Source: a bacterium
GTDB taxonomy: Bacteria; RUG730; JAAEPJ01
Length of the DNA stretch: 64,000 nucleotides
NCBI GenBank assembly: GCA_024222485.1
Contig: JAAEPJ010000494.1
Span: 17,168 to 81,167, forward strand
Reading direction: 5' to 3'
The translations under genes and the position numbers were made by a program. The number at the start of each line of letters is the position of its first letter. Positions within the stretch are counted from its first letter, which is position 1. This document shows positions 19,258 to 29,259 of the stretch, piece after piece. The notes under the pieces were generated by a model that saw nothing but the letters and a program-made list of their open reading frames with translations, was not told where the DNA came from and did no database searches.

Positions 19258-20124
19258 ATGCTAGTTTATATTGATGGGCAGTTTTATGATGAAAAAGATG
19301 CAAAAGTGTCGGTTTTCGACCATGGTCTTTTATATGGCGATGGTGTTTTTGAGGGGGTTCGTGCATACAATGGTAGAGTATTTAAGTTGTCAGAACATAT
19401 TAAAAGGCTTTATGACTCTGCAAAGGCTATTATGCTTAAAGTTTTGATTTCAGAGTCCGAGATGATTGAATCCGTCTTGGAGGCATTGCGCAAAAATAAT
19501 CTTAAAGATGGCTATATCAGGATTCTTATAACACGAGGCGAAGGTAGCCTTGGTATTGACCCTATTACTTGTGCTCGATCCAGTGTAATCATTATTGCAG
19601 ACTCTTTGAACCTTTATCCGGAAGAATTTTATGAAACTGGTTTGGCTATTATCTCTGCATCTGTGAGACGAAATTCACCAGATGTTGTTAACCCTAAAAT
19701 TAAATCTCTTAATTATATTAATAATATAATGGCTAAGATTGAAGCAAGACAAGCAGGTGTCCTTGAGGCGATTATGCTGGATAGGAATGGTTATGTTTGT
19801 GAATGTACGGGCGATAATATTTTTATTGTGAAAAATGGAGTCATTAAAACTCCACCAGTTTATTTAGGTGTTTTAAAGGGGATTACCAGAGATTTCGTTA
19901 TTGAGATTGCTAGAGATTTAGGCTATATATTTCAGGAAGAAATTATGACACAATATGATATTTATACAGCGGATGAGTGTTTTTTAACAGGAACAGCTGC
20001 GGAGGCAATTCCTGTTGTCATGGCAGATTCACGAGAAATTTCTAATGGCAATGTTGGAGAGGTTACCAAAAGTATTATTAAAGAATTCCGGTTAAGAGTT
20101 GCTCAAGAAGGATGGGAAATTTAA
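19258..20124 (+). CDS. ilvE: branched-chain amino acid aminotransferase
   Basis: PLP-dependent class IV aminotransferase that makes Val, Leu and Ile from their 2-oxo acids. The 288-aa product starts MLVYIDGQFYDEKDAKVSVF and contains the fold-type IV signature DHGLLYGDGVFEGVRAYNGR. The PLP lysine is in KIKSLNYINNIMAKIEA near residue 150, and ECTGDNIFIVKNG and LTGTAAEAIPV bind the cofactor phosphate and substrate. AAGGAG lies 10 bases before ATG 19258; a TTG at 19252 gives two extra residues and is less likely. D-amino-acid aminotransferase is a related alternative, but the KSLNYxNN motif favours IlvE. pheT begins 3 bases after its stop. Confidence 0.9.
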   Translation: MLVYIDGQFYDEKDAKVSVFDHGLLYGDGVFEGVRAYNGRVFKLSEHIKRLYDSAKAIMLKVLISESEMIESVLEALRKNNLKDGYIRILITRGEGSLGIDPITCARSSVIIIADSLNLYPEEFYETGLAIISASVRRNSPDVVNPKIKSLNYINNIMAKIEARQAGVLEAIMLDRNGYVCECTGDNIFIVKNGVIKTPPVYLGVLKGITRDFVIEIARDLGYIFQEEIMTQYDIYTADECFLTGTAAEAIPVVMADSREISNGNVGEVTKSIIKEFRLRVAQEGWEI

Positions 20125-20127
20125 AAA

Positions 20128-22506
20128 ATGTTACTTTCTTATAAATGGTTACAATCTTTTTTTTATGATTCTGGTCTATCAAATAAAACTCCAAAGGGTG
20201 TTGCAGACCTTTTGACTTCTAAGGGGATTGAAGTGGGGTCCGTAGGGCTTTTTGTTCATCATTTTACAGGTGTTGTGGTTGGAGAAGTTATTGAATGTTA
20301 TAAGCATCCAGAAGCGGATAAACTTTCTCTTTGCAAAGTAAGTGATGGGGCAGAACATTTTCAGGTTATTTGTGGAGCAGCTAATGTCCGTGTTGGTATT
20401 AAGGTTGCATTTGCTAAAGTTGGTGCAGTTTTGCCAGGAGATTTTAAAATAAAAAAAGCCAAGATTCGAGGTGTTGAGTCTTTTGGGATGATTTGCTCTG
20501 AAAAAGAATTAGGGTTGAGTGACGAGTCTGAGGGTATTTGGGTTTTACCAAATGAGCTTGAGCTTGGTTTAGATATTTGTGATTTTATTGAGTTAAATGA
20601 TGATATTTTAGAAATTGAAATTACCCCAAATAGAGGTGATTGTTTAAGTGTTTTGGGTTTGGCTCGTGAGGTAGCAGCAGGTTTTGAATTAGAGTTTAAA
20701 CTCCCTGAGATTAAATTTGCTAAGGTCGAAGATAAAACAAGTACGCTTACTGTTATGATTGAAAATAAAGATTTATGTCCTAGTTATAAGGTCGTTATCA
20801 TCGATAATTTTGATTGTGGAGCAACGACTCCTATTTGGATGAAATCACGGCTTTTAAAGGCAGGGCTTAGACCGATTAGCCCCGTCGTTGATATTACTAA
20901 TTATGTTATGTTGGAGGTGGGGCATCCTATGCATGCCTTTGATTTAGGAAAACTTGAAGGGGCTAAGTTGGTTATTAGGAATGCTAGTATCGGTGAAAAA
21001 ATTATTGCTCTTGATGGCGATCAATATGACTTGACTCCAGACGATCTTATCATTGCAGATGCAAAGAGACCTGTTGCTATTGCTGGCGTTATGGGGGGAT
21101 TGGCAAGCAGTGTTACAGCTGAAACTAAAAGCATTGTTTTTGAAAGTGCTATATTTGACTCTAGATCAGTTAGAAAAACGGTTAAAAGGCTAGGTCTTTC
21201 ATCTGAGTCATCTTACCGATTTGAACGAGGTGTGAGTCATGAAATAAGTCAGCTTGCTATAAATACTGCGGTATTTTTGTTGCAAAAAATTGCTCAGAAT
21301 AGCAGAATCGTACAGCAAGAAAATATAGCGGCTAAGCATTTTAAAGAGAGTAAGATCGATTTAAGAGTTTCTCAAGCTGCAAGAATAATAGGAAAGATTT
21401 ATTCTCCAGACGATATTTATAGACTTTTAAGCCGTTTGTGTTTTCAGTTGAGTCCAAAGACTGAAGATGTTTTTGAAGTGATTGTTCCATCTTACCGCAA
21501 TGATATTTGCTTAGAGATTGACCTGATTGAAGAGCTTGCACGATTGGATGGGTATGATAATATTGCGAATAAGCCGATTTTTATTTCTCCATGTTTTGAT
21601 AAAGATGCGAATGATAAATGGAATGCAATTCATGAGGTAAAGCATTTTTTTAAAAGTATTAATTTTTATGAGGCTGTTAACTATTCTTTTGTTTCAAAGA
21701 AGAAAGTAAGTTCGGACTATTTATCCATGGATAAACAGTCCGAAGAGCATCAATTTTTTAAGGTTATTAACCCCATTTCAGCCGAGGAAGAATATTTAAA
21801 TACTTCAAGATTACCTCGATTGCTTGATAATGCTGTTACGAGCCTTAATCGAGGCGAAGAATCCATAAAATTATTTGAATTTGGTAAAAGTTTTTACAAA
21901 GTAACTAGTGATTCAGAAAAGCTTGAAGAAAATGAGCGATATAAATTGGCATTAGTGATATCAGGCAGTCAAGATGATCTTTATTGGCAGGATGAGGCCA
22001 AGAAAGTAGATTTCTATTATTTAAAAGGTGTAATTGAGGCTTTTTTAGTTCATTATGGAATAAAGGATTATTTGATTACAGATAATGGAATTTTGATTGA
22101 TGGGAAGAAGGTTGGGGTTATTAAACGCTTAGAAAAAGCCAAGACAGAACTTTTTGTTTGTGAGTTTGAGGCAGATTTTTGTTTTGCTGGAAAGAGAATA
22201 GATAAGTATCAAAAATTATCGATGTTTCCAACAATTACTCATGACTTGTCTCTTATTACGAAAAAAGACTTGAACTATGCGGAGATTAAGAGGATTATTT
22301 CTCAGGTAGGAGGGAAATTATTAAAAAATATTAAAATTTTTGATGTTTATCAAGGAAAACCTTTTGCTCCAGATTCTAGAAATATTTCCGTGAGACTTTA
22401 TTTCCAGTCTGATAAAAAAACTTTAGAAGCAAAGACCGTTAATTTTTTACAGAAGAAGATTTTAATGGAGCTTGATAAAAATTTGGGCGTGACCTTAAGA
22501 CCTTAA
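20128..22506 (+). CDS. pheT: phenylalanyl-tRNA synthetase beta subunit
   Basis: Large subunit of the alpha2beta2 PheRS that charges tRNA-Phe. The 792-aa product has the N-terminal tRNA-binding EMAP-like domain (VVGEVIECYKHPEADKLSLC, about residues 45-150). The B3/B4 editing domain follows (PISPVVDITNYVMLEVGHPM), then the B5 domain and the catalytic-like core. The C-terminal anticodon-binding FDX-ACB domain contains KYQKLSMFPTITHDLSLI and FDVYQGK. The usual partner pheS is not in the window; instead ilvE lies 3 bp upstream. The ATG at 20128 is the only start giving the canonical MLLSYKWLQSF. Confidence 0.96.
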   Translation: MLLSYKWLQSFFYDSGLSNKTPKGVADLLTSKGIEVGSVGLFVHHFTGVVVGEVIECYKHPEADKLSLCKVSDGAEHFQVICGAANVRVGIKVAFAKVGAVLPGDFKIKKAKIRGVESFGMICSEKELGLSDESEGIWVLPNELELGLDICDFIELNDDILEIEITPNRGDCLSVLGLAREVAAGFELEFKLPEIKFAKVEDKTSTLTVMIENKDLCPSYKVVIIDNFDCGATTPIWMKSRLLKAGLRPISPVVDITNYVMLEVGHPMHAFDLGKLEGAKLVIRNASIGEKIIALDGDQYDLTPDDLIIADAKRPVAIAGVMGGLASSVTAETKSIVFESAIFDSRSVRKTVKRLGLSSESSYRFERGVSHEISQLAINTAVFLLQKIAQNSRIVQQENIAAKHFKESKIDLRVSQAARIIGKIYSPDDIYRLLSRLCFQLSPKTEDVFEVIVPSYRNDICLEIDLIEELARLDGYDNIANKPIFISPCFDKDANDKWNAIHEVKHFFKSINFYEAVNYSFVSKKKVSSDYLSMDKQSEEHQFFKVINPISAEEEYLNTSRLPRLLDNAVTSLNRGEESIKLFEFGKSFYKVTSDSEKLEENERYKLALVISGSQDDLYWQDEAKKVDFYYLKGVIEAFLVHYGIKDYLITDNGILIDGKKVGVIKRLEKAKTELFVCEFEADFCFAGKRIDKYQKLSMFPTITHDLSLITKKDLNYAEIKRIISQVGGKLLKNIKIFDVYQGKPFAPDSRNISVRLYFQSDKKTLEAKTVNFLQKKILMELDKNLGVTLRP

Positions 22507-22549
22507 AAATCGTTATTTTTTTATGTTTTCTAGATTAAAGGGATGAACA

Positions 22550-24502
22550 TTGGATAGATATTTACCTAATTACTTGATTTATTTAATCCGTATATTTTTT
22601 TTAAATATTATTGTTTTTTTTATGTTTCGAGTAATTTTTTTTACGGTACATTACTCTTTAAATGCACCTCATCAATTTACAGAAATTTTATATGCATTTT
22701 TAAATCGGGGGATAATGTTTGACCAGAAAATTTCTGCGATTATGATTGCCGTTCCATTTTTATTTTTGTCATTATTATACTTAGTTAATCTTCGCAGTAA
22801 GTTTTTAGAGAAATTTTTCCATGTCTATCTTTGCTTGTTAATTTTCATTAATATTTTTATTTTGGTTTTGGATATTCCTTATTTTTCTTTTTATAGTTCT
22901 CGGCTTACCCGCGTTATTTTTAACTGGATGGCGACTCCTGATCTTGTTATTGATTTTGTTTTTTCAACTCCTTTTACAATCCTAGCTTTTGTTTTAATGC
23001 TAGTGCTTTTATTTTTTAGTGTGAAATTATTGAATAAAATTTTCTATGCTAGTTACACTCATGATTCTAAGATTAAATATAGCCTTATAAAACGAGGCGT
23101 TTTTTCTTTTGTTTTTTTAGTTTTATTAGCATTGGGGATTAGAGGTGAGTATAAATTCGATAGCCATCCTTTTGTGATTAAAGATGCGTATTTTTCTAAG
23201 AATGTTTTTGTTAACCAGCTATCTATAAATCCCATTTTTTCTTTTTTTGATAGTTTCCGTTACAAAATACCCGATTTTTTTAAGGATAAACAAGTAGCTA
23301 TTGAGATTGTCAAAGAGGAAATGGGTTTTAAAGATACCCCTTTTAAAAACCCTCTTGCCCGTAAGGTTAATTTTAGTGGTCGGGCTGAAAAGTATAATGT
23401 TATTTTAATATTTTTAGAAAGTTTGAGTCGTGATAAAATGGGGGTATTAACGCCAGAGCTTAATAAGCTCACTCAAGAAAGTTTGTACTTTTCTAACTTT
23501 TATGCAACGGGACAGCATACTTTTGCAGGTCTTTATTCTACATACACAGGTCAGCCTATCATCTGTGGCAAAAACCCGATGTATGACACCAACAGCTCTT
23601 CTTTGAAGTACAGTAGCATGATTTCAGTCTTAACACAGAATGATTACGCCACCAGTTTTTTTTGTACAGGTAAAGCTAAATTTGATAATATGCATACATT
23701 TTTTACAAATAATGATATGGATGAAATTTATGAGGAGAAAGATTTCCCTCGTACAAAATTTAAAAATAATAATGGTGTTTATGATCATGTTTTGTTTGAT
23801 TTTGCTTTGACTAAAATAGATAATTTTGTCAAAAATGATCAACCATTTTTTACAAGCCTTTTGACAATTTCGACCCATAAATGGAACCCTCTGATTGATA
23901 TGCAAGAAATTGGTTTTATTCCGAAAGCTAAAAAAGCTGAGGATATAATTTATGAATATGCTGATTGGGCATTGGGTAGGTTTATGAAAGAAGTTAAAAC
24001 TAAGCCTTGGTTTAATAATACTCTTTTTATTATTCTTGGTGATCATGGTCAGGTTTTCTCTGAGATTAAAACTTATTACCCTATTCCTTTGAGTTATCAC
24101 CGTGTCCCTTTATTATTTTATGCTCCAAAGATTTTTGATAAGCCTAAAATAGATGCTAAGCTTGCCTCTCAAGTAGATATCTTTCCTACTCTTATGAGTA
24201 TTTTAAAGATTCCTTATGTGGATAGAACATTTGGGGTCAATTTATTCAAAGGTAAGCGTGAGTATGTTTACATCTCAGCGGATGGTTTAGAAGGTGTGCT
24301 GAATGAAGAGTATTTTTTTATTACTAAGCCAAAAGAACAGCGTTTTTTATATAAATATAATAATAATGATCCCCGTAATTACTTAGATGATCAGCCTGAA
24401 ATTTCTAAAGAAATGGAAAGAAAATTACTTGCTAATTTAGAGACAGCACAGTATCTCATAAGTAATCGTTTGATAGGTGATGAGGAGGATTTTTTATCCT
24501 GA
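22550..24502 (+). CDS. LtaS-like membrane sulfatase/phosphoglycerol transferase
   Basis: This 650-aa alkaline-phosphatase-superfamily protein has five N-terminal membrane helices (roughly residues 8-32, 57-76, 90-112, 138-158 and 184-203) and an extracytoplasmic sulfatase domain from about residue 285. The metal-binding start NVILIFLESLSRDK is present, as is the catalytic threonine region GQHTFAGLYSTYTG near residue 323 and the metal-binding GDHGQVF near residue 497. The family includes lipoteichoic acid synthase, OpgB phosphoglycerol transferase and phosphoethanolamine transferases. In a diderm cell, decoration of periplasmic glucans or envelope polymers is more likely than teichoic acid, but the substrate is not determined. 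The TTG start at 22550 follows AAAGGGATG. The stop codon lies in a terminator stem. Confidence 0.85.
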   Translation: MDRYLPNYLIYLIRIFFLNIIVFFMFRVIFFTVHYSLNAPHQFTEILYAFLNRGIMFDQKISAIMIAVPFLFLSLLYLVNLRSKFLEKFFHVYLCLLIFINIFILVLDIPYFSFYSSRLTRVIFNWMATPDLVIDFVFSTPFTILAFVLMLVLLFFSVKLLNKIFYASYTHDSKIKYSLIKRGVFSFVFLVLLALGIRGEYKFDSHPFVIKDAYFSKNVFVNQLSINPIFSFFDSFRYKIPDFFKDKQVAIEIVKEEMGFKDTPFKNPLARKVNFSGRAEKYNVILIFLESLSRDKMGVLTPELNKLTQESLYFSNFYATGQHTFAGLYSTYTGQPIICGKNPMYDTNSSSLKYSSMISVLTQNDYATSFFCTGKAKFDNMHTFFTNNDMDEIYEEKDFPRTKFKNNNGVYDHVLFDFALTKIDNFVKNDQPFFTSLLTISTHKWNPLIDMQEIGFIPKAKKAEDIIYEYADWALGRFMKEVKTKPWFNNTLFIILGDHGQVFSEIKTYYPIPLSYHRVPLLFYAPKIFDKPKIDAKLASQVDIFPTLMSILKIPYVDRTFGVNLFKGKREYVYISADGLEGVLNEEYFFITKPKEQRFLYKYNNNDPRNYLDDQPEISKEMERKLLANLETAQYLISNRLIGDEEDFLS

Positions 24503-24549
24503 ATAAAAAAGAGACCCTTAGCCGAACTGTCACTTTTTTTATTCAGGAT
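24496..24549. terminator. bidirectional terminator between convergent genes
   Basis: ATCCTGAATAAAAAAG at 24496 pairs with CTTTTTTTATTCAGGAT near 24533-24549, with one extra T, around a loop containing GACCCTTAGCCGAACTGTCA. A/T runs inside the stem allow termination in both directions. It lies between the converging sulfatase and guaB3-type genes and includes the sulfatase stop codon. Confidence 0.8.
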
Positions 24550-24555
24550 TTAAAC

Positions 24556-25719
24556 TTATTTTTTCCCCATACCTACTTTTTGTGTTTTTTGGAGTAATTT
24601 ACCTTCTGATTTAATTGCTGGAGCAATTACCATATCAACCATTTGCATTTCTTTAATATTTTTTGCACCAAGAGACCCCATGCTGGTTTTGAGAGCGCCT
24701 GCGAGATTTTGAGAGCCATCATCTAAATTAGCCGGACCAACTAAGATTTGTTTAATGGTGGCATTTACGCCAACACTGACTCTCGTTCCGCGTGGTAAAT
24801 TTTTATCAGGAGTTGCCATCCCCCAGTGATATCCTTTCCCAGGCGCTTCGAAAGCTCTGGCAAATAGCGAGCCAACCATTACAGCATCTGCACCACTGGC
24901 AAAGGCTTTACAAATATCTCCACCGCTATCCATCCCTCCATCTGTAATAATTGAGACATATTTCCCTGTTTTTTTAAAGAAATAGTCACGAGCAGCTGCA
25001 CAGTCAACCGTTGCTGTTACCTGTGGGACTCCAATCCCTAAAACTCCACGAGTAGTGCAGGCTGCACCAGGTCCCACTCCTACTAAGATACCAGCAGCGC
25101 CCGTCTCCATTAAATCAAGTGTAGCATCGTAGCTGACACAGTTTCCTACAATAACGGGGATATCAAGGTTTGAGATAATATTTTTGAAGTCGAGTGATTC
25201 ATAGGCAGAAGATTCGTGTTTAACTGTGGTGACGGTTGATTGGATGATCAGAATGTCCGCACCAGCTTTTTGAACAATTGGACCATATTCTGCTGCTTTT
25301 TTAGGCACGATTGAAACAGCACAAATAACACCTGCTGATTTAATTTCTTTCACTCTTGCTGCAATTAGTTCATGTTTTACTTCTTCTTTATATAAATTTT
25401 GGATTAAAGCTGTTGCTGTTTCAGGGGGTGCACAAGCAACTTCGTTTAGAATTTTTGCGGGATTTTTATAGCGAGTTTGTACACCATCTAAATTTAAGAC
25501 GGCCAAACCGCCAAGCTTCCCCATTTTTTGAGCAAATTTTATATCGACTACACCATCCATAGCTGCGGCTATAATTGGAATGTCAATTTTTAAATTACCG
25601 ATTGTCCATGAGGCATTTACATCCTCAGGGTTAATTGTTAAAGCACCCGGAGCGAGTGCAATCTCATCAAAGCCATATGCTCTTCTTACTTCTCGATCTT
25701 TGCCGACAAAAAAGCCCAT
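24556..25719 (-). CDS. IMP dehydrogenase family protein, GuaB3 type
   Basis: A 387-aa TIM-barrel enzyme of the IMPDH/GMP reductase family without CBS domains. The catalytic loop GVGPGAACTTRGVLGIGVPQ contains the thioimidate-forming cysteine. DGGMDSGGD and DAVMVGSLFARAFEAPG bind the nucleotide phosphate. The N-terminus (RRAYGFDEIALAPGALTI) and length match the GuaB3 subgroup best known from actinobacteria and cyanobacteria. Canonical IMPDH activity is not certain for that subgroup. The ATG at 25719 is chosen because GGGAGG sits just upstream; an in-frame ATG nine codons earlier at 25746 lacks a site. It is transcribed leftward, downstream of dut. Confidence 0.88.
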   Translation of the reverse strand: MGFFVGKDREVRRAYGFDEIALAPGALTINPEDVNASWTIGNLKIDIPIIAAAMDGVVDIKFAQKMGKLGGLAVLNLDGVQTRYKNPAKILNEVACAPPETATALIQNLYKEEVKHELIAARVKEIKSAGVICAVSIVPKKAAEYGPIVQKAGADILIIQSTVTTVKHESSAYESLDFKNIISNLDIPVIVGNCVSYDATLDLMETGAAGILVGVGPGAACTTRGVLGIGVPQVTATVDCAAARDYFFKKTGKYVSIITDGGMDSGGDICKAFASGADAVMVGSLFARAFEAPGKGYHWGMATPDKNLPRGTRVSVGVNATIKQILVGPANLDDGSQNLAGALKTSMGSLGAKNIKEMQMVDMVIAPAIKSEGKLLQKTQKVGMGKK

Positions 25720-25834
25720 TATGTCCTCCCTAGAATATAAAAACATGTGAATATGACAGGTTAAATTTTATCTGTCAGTTAAAAAACAGTATATATTTTT
25801 TTATCTTTCATTAAAGATGGTGTAAAAGATAATT

Positions 25835-26275
25835 TTATAGATGATGTGTTCCTGTACTGCCAAAGCCACCATCATTACGCGTTGTCTCATCTAGATCTTT
25901 AACGATTGTCCATTCAATTTTTTCGCATTTTTTAAGAACAGCTTGAGCAATTCTCTCACCATTAGTAATATTAATTTCTTCGGGGTTTGTGTTATGGATA
26001 ATAACACAAATCTCTCCTCTGTAACCGGCATCAATGGTTCCGGGGGTATTTAATAAAGTGATTCCACGCTTTGCCGCCATCCCACTTCTTGGTCTAACTT
26101 GAATCTCATAGCCTTGAGGTATTGCAACGGCAATTCCTGTAGGCAGGGTAACCCTACCAAAGGCAGGGATGGTCACATCATCGCCCATGTTAACTAAATC
26201 CATTCCCGCATCACCATCGTGTTTATAGTGAGGAAGCTTTGTTCCCTCTCGTAAAATTTTTATTTTTACTTGCAT
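25835..26275 (-). CDS. dut: deoxyuridine 5'-triphosphate nucleotidohydrolase (dUTPase)
   Basis: Trimeric dUTPase that hydrolyses dUTP to dUMP and pyrophosphate. The 146-aa product has all five family motifs in order: DAGMDL, PRSGMAAKRGI, NTPGTIDAGYRGEICVII, GERIAQ and the C-terminal RNDGGFGSTG. AAGGAT precedes ATG 26275, which gives the usual length; the in-frame ATG at 26353 would add 26 atypical residues. Confidence 0.95.
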   Translation of the reverse strand: MQVKIKILREGTKLPHYKHDGDAGMDLVNMGDDVTIPAFGRVTLPTGIAVAIPQGYEIQVRPRSGMAAKRGITLLNTPGTIDAGYRGEICVIIHNTNPEEINITNGERIAQAVLKKCEKIEWTIVKDLDETTRNDGGFGSTGTHHL

Positions 26276-26638
26276 AAGATTATCCTTTATTTTTAAAGTA
26301 TTTAATATGTTAAGGAAAGTTAGAACCATTCTGATAAATTTTGAAGAATACAAAAGACTATAATTTTAGCGAAAAATTGTCAAGATTTTTATGCATATTA
26401 TTATGTCAAAATAGCAGCTTTTCTAGAGGGGTAAAGATGCTATATACTTAACTGGGGATAGATTTTTTTAGTTAAATTGACTTTTTTAGGCATGTTGAGA
26501 TATAATTAATTTGTCTTAGTTTTTGCACGCAAAAGGATAAGCCTAGCGAATATTTTTGTAACGGTTAAGTTCCAATCATTTAATAGCTTTATTTCCTTAA
26601 AAAAGCAAAATAAAAATTTAATATTTATAGGGGGAGTA
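26276..26638. other. divergent intergenic region between dut and the acyl-CoA operon
   Basis: This 363-bp gap holds one clear rightward promoter (26477-26506) for the acyl-CoA operon, giving a leader of about 125 bases. I found no small ORF with a ribosome binding site and no recognisable riboswitch. The leader contains no strong hairpin by eye. Confidence 0.5.
26477..26506 (+). promoter_or_regulatory. sigma-70-like promoter of the acyl-CoA operon
   Basis: TTGACT at 26477-26482 and TATAAT at 26501-26506 are separated by 18 bp. They face the 3-hydroxyacyl-CoA dehydrogenase gene beginning at 26639. Confidence 0.75.
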
Positions 26639-27952
26639 ATGAAAGAAATAAAAACAGTAACTATCCTTGGTGCTAATGGGTCTATGGGCTCAGGGAGTGC
26701 AGCCATTTTAGCAGGGTTTGGTGGCATGAAAGTGTATATGTTGGCACGCACTTTGGAGAAAGCAAAGGAAGGGATTACCAAAGCTGTTAAGTCTATTCGT
26801 TCTGATGTAATTATTGAGCAAATGATTCCCGGGACATATGAGAGTGATTTAGAGGTTGCTATTGAGAATTCTGATTGGGTTTTTGAGCTTTTAGCGGAGG
26901 ACTATGCTGTAAAAGAATCCATGCTTCAGAAGATTAATAAATATAAAAAACCGGGAACTGTCGTTTCGACCGTTTCATCTGGTCTTTCTATTTCAAGGTT
27001 AGCGGCTAATTTAGATGAAGATGGACAAAAAAACTATTTCGGTACTCATTTTTTTAATCCCCCGTATAAGTTAGTTTTATGCGAGTTGGTGGCTCATCCT
27101 GGTTCAGACTCTGTGCTTTTTAAAGAGTTTGGAGGGTTTTTAGAAACTAAGTTAAGAAGGGTTGTTGTTTATACGGAAGATAAGCCGGCTTTTGCAGGGA
27201 ATAGAGTTGGGTTTCAGCTAATGAATGAGGTTGCTCAGTATGCTAAGCAATATGCAGATAAGGGTGGAATTGCTTTGATGGATGAGATTTTAAGCGGCTA
27301 TACAGGTAGGGCTATGGGACCGCTTGCAACAGTCAATTTTGTCGGCTTAGATGTCCACAAAGCTATTGTAGATAACCTTTATGAAACCACGAATGACTTT
27401 GCTCATGAGACTTTTAAGATGCCTGAGTATTTTGAAGAATTGATTAATGCGGGAAGCCTTGGTTTAAAGTCTAAGGTAGGACTTTATAAAATAGAAAAAA
27501 ATGCGGATGGTAGTAAGACTAAGTTTGTTTATAATATTGAGACACGTGAATATGATATTTGTCCAAAATTTAATATTCTTTTTATTCAAGAAGCAAAGGC
27601 TAAGATCGGAGATGGAGACTATCAAGGAGCGTTAGACATTATTAAGAATGCTGAAGGTTTTGAAGCAGAACTTTGTCGTTATTTTTTAGCAAAATATATT
27701 AGTTATTCTCTCTCTTTAGTAGGCGAAGTTGTTGAGACTAAAGAAATGATAGATATGGCGATGGGTTTTGGTTTTAACTGGGTTCCAGCTTCAGCATTGG
27801 TAGATTTGCTTGGAGGAGTGGCGGCTGCTAAAGAGTTCTTGAAAGCTGCTACAGTGGAAATCCCTGACCTCTTAGAAGAAGCTCCTCTTGATCAAAAATT
27901 TTATCAAATTAATGATATTTTGGATGCGCGCAGCTTATTTAGAAGCAAATAA
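26639..27952 (+). CDS. 3-hydroxyacyl-CoA dehydrogenase, long form
   Basis: NAD(P)-dependent oxidoreductase interconverting 3-hydroxyacyl-CoA and 3-oxoacyl-CoA. The 437-aa protein has an N-terminal Rossmann fold with [11 protein letters not shown] near residues 10-20 and the catalytic-region signature [17 protein letters not shown] near residue 140. It carries two tandem C-terminal helical domains, which makes it longer than the 280-310 aa butyryl type. It lacks the enoyl-CoA hydratase domain of FadB. It is the first gene of a tight operon with thiolase, pta, buk and a second hbd. A GGGGGAG site precedes the ATG. Substrate chain length is not determined. Confidence 0.87.
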   Translation: MKEIKTVTILGANGSMGSGSAAILAGFGGMKVYMLARTLEKAKEGITKAVKSIRSDVIIEQMIPGTYESDLEVAIENSDWVFELLAEDYAVKESMLQKINKYKKPGTVVSTVSSGLSISRLAANLDEDGQKNYFGTHFFNPPYKLVLCELVAHPGSDSVLFKEFGGFLETKLRRVVVYTEDKPAFAGNRVGFQLMNEVAQYAKQYADKGGIALMDEILSGYTGRAMGPLATVNFVGLDVHKAIVDNLYETTNDFAHETFKMPEYFEELINAGSLGLKSKVGLYKIEKNADGSKTKFVYNIETREYDICPKFNILFIQEAKAKIGDGDYQGALDIIKNAEGFEAELCRYFLAKYISYSLSLVGEVVETKEMIDMAMGFGFNWVPASALVDLLGGVAAAKEFLKAATVEIPDLLEEAPLDQKFYQINDILDARSLFRSK

Positions 27953-27988
27953 CTTGAAAGTTTTATTATTAAATTTAGGAGATTTACA

Positions 27989-29257
27989 ATGAATAAAAAT
28001 ATTTATATTTTAGGTGGAGAGCAAACAGATTTTCAAAGAAACTGGGCTAAAGAAGGAAAGTCCTTTGTGGCGATGTTAAGAGAAGTTGTTGATGATTCTT
28101 TGGCTAAAGTTGATATTGATTATGCGGAATTAAATACGCTAAATAAAGCAAATGATGTTGCTGCTTTTATTGGTAATTTTGCGGGAGAACTTTATAATAA
28201 ACAAGGACACTTTAGTGCTTTTTTTACAGAAATTAACGAAGCATTTTATGGGATGCCTTGTGGGCGTTATGAAGCTGCTTGTGCTTCAGGCTCAATTGCT
28301 TTGGAAGCTGCCATTAATAAAATTTTGTCTAATGAGATCGGTTTAGCTTTGGTTGTAGGCGTGGAATCAATGAAAACAGTTAGTCCTAGTGTTGGTGGCG
28401 ATTTTTTGGGGACGGCTGCTTACTACGATAAAGAAGCAAAAGGTTTGGACTTTCCTTTCCCAAAACTATTTGGTAAATTAGCCGATGTCGCTTTGGCAAG
28501 ATATAAAATAGATGAAACTAGATTTATGGATGCTTTAGCTGAGATTTCTACTATTAACTATGCGAATGCGAAGAGAAACCCGAAAGCACAGACTAGAAAT
28601 TGGTTTATGAACAAAGAACATGCTTCTAAACGGGGTGGCGAATTTAATATGGATGTCGGTGGTCGTATTTGTATTACGGATTGCTCGCAGGTAACAGATG
28701 GGTCTGCATCTGTTTTTTTAGCATCAGAAGAATACGCGGAATCTTATGCAAAAAAGCGGGGGATTTCTTTAGCGGATATTCCTGTTATTAAAAGTTGGGC
28801 AAATAGGATTGCTCCTTTAACATTTGATAAAAAGGTTGCAGAATCTAAAGGTCAGCCTTATATCCTGCCATGGACAAGACAGGCTGTTTTAGATGCGTAT
28901 AAAAAAGCAAACCTTAGTGTGGATGATATTGATCTTTTTGAGACTCACGATTGTTTTACATCTAGTGAGTACGTGGCGATTTCAGCATTTGGGATTACTG
29001 AGCCAGGGAAAGAACATGAGGCTATTGAGGAAGGCATTATTGATTTTAAAGGCATTAAGCCAATTAACCCTAGTGGTGGGCTAATTGGTGTCGGACATCC
29101 TGTAGGTGCGAGTGGGGTAAGAATGATGCTTGATATTTATAAACAAGTTAAAGGTGTGGCAGGAGATTATCAAGTTGAAAATACTAAGAATGCTTTAATG
29201 CTTAATCTCGGTGGATCAGCAACAACTAATATGGTTTTTATCGTAGGGAGGAGTTAG
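27989..29257 (+). CDS. thiolase (acetyl-CoA acetyltransferase type)
   Basis: Catalyses condensation of acyl-CoA with acetyl-CoA, or the reverse thiolysis. The 422-aa protein has the nucleophilic cysteine in [15 protein letters not shown] near residue 95. [15 protein letters not shown] lies near residue 320 and the C-terminal [19 protein letters not shown] motif near residue 370. The HDCF block in place of the usual NEAFA resembles SCPx-type and archaeal thiolases rather than E. coli AtoB. It lies 36 bp after the dehydrogenase with a good site (TAGGAG), and pta begins 2 bases after its stop. Confidence 0.9.
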   Translation: MNKNIYILGGEQTDFQRNWAKEGKSFVAMLREVVDDSLAKVDIDYAELNTLNKANDVAAFIGNFAGELYNKQGHFSAFFTEINEAFYGMPCGRYEAACASGSIALEAAINKILSNEIGLALVVGVESMKTVSPSVGGDFLGTAAYYDKEAKGLDFPFPKLFGKLADVALARYKIDETRFMDALAEISTINYANAKRNPKAQTRNWFMNKEHASKRGGEFNMDVGGRICITDCSQVTDGSASVFLASEEYAESYAKKRGISLADIPVIKSWANRIAPLTFDKKVAESKGQPYILPWTRQAVLDAYKKANLSVDDIDLFETHDCFTSSEYVAISAFGITEPGKEHEAIEEGIIDFKGIKPINPSGGLIGVGHPVGASGVRMMLDIYKQVKGVAGDYQVENTKNALMLNLGGSATTNMVFIVGRS

Positions 29258-29259
29258 CG

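Noticed and set aside
23630..24100. Leftward 156-aa ORF antisense to the sulfatase catalytic domain
   Set aside because: The forward frame carries all sulfatase motifs; the reverse one has none.
26506..26781. Leftward 91-aa ORF overlapping the 3-hydroxyacyl-CoA dehydrogenase start
   Set aside because: It is antisense to the promoter leader and coding start, with no family motif.
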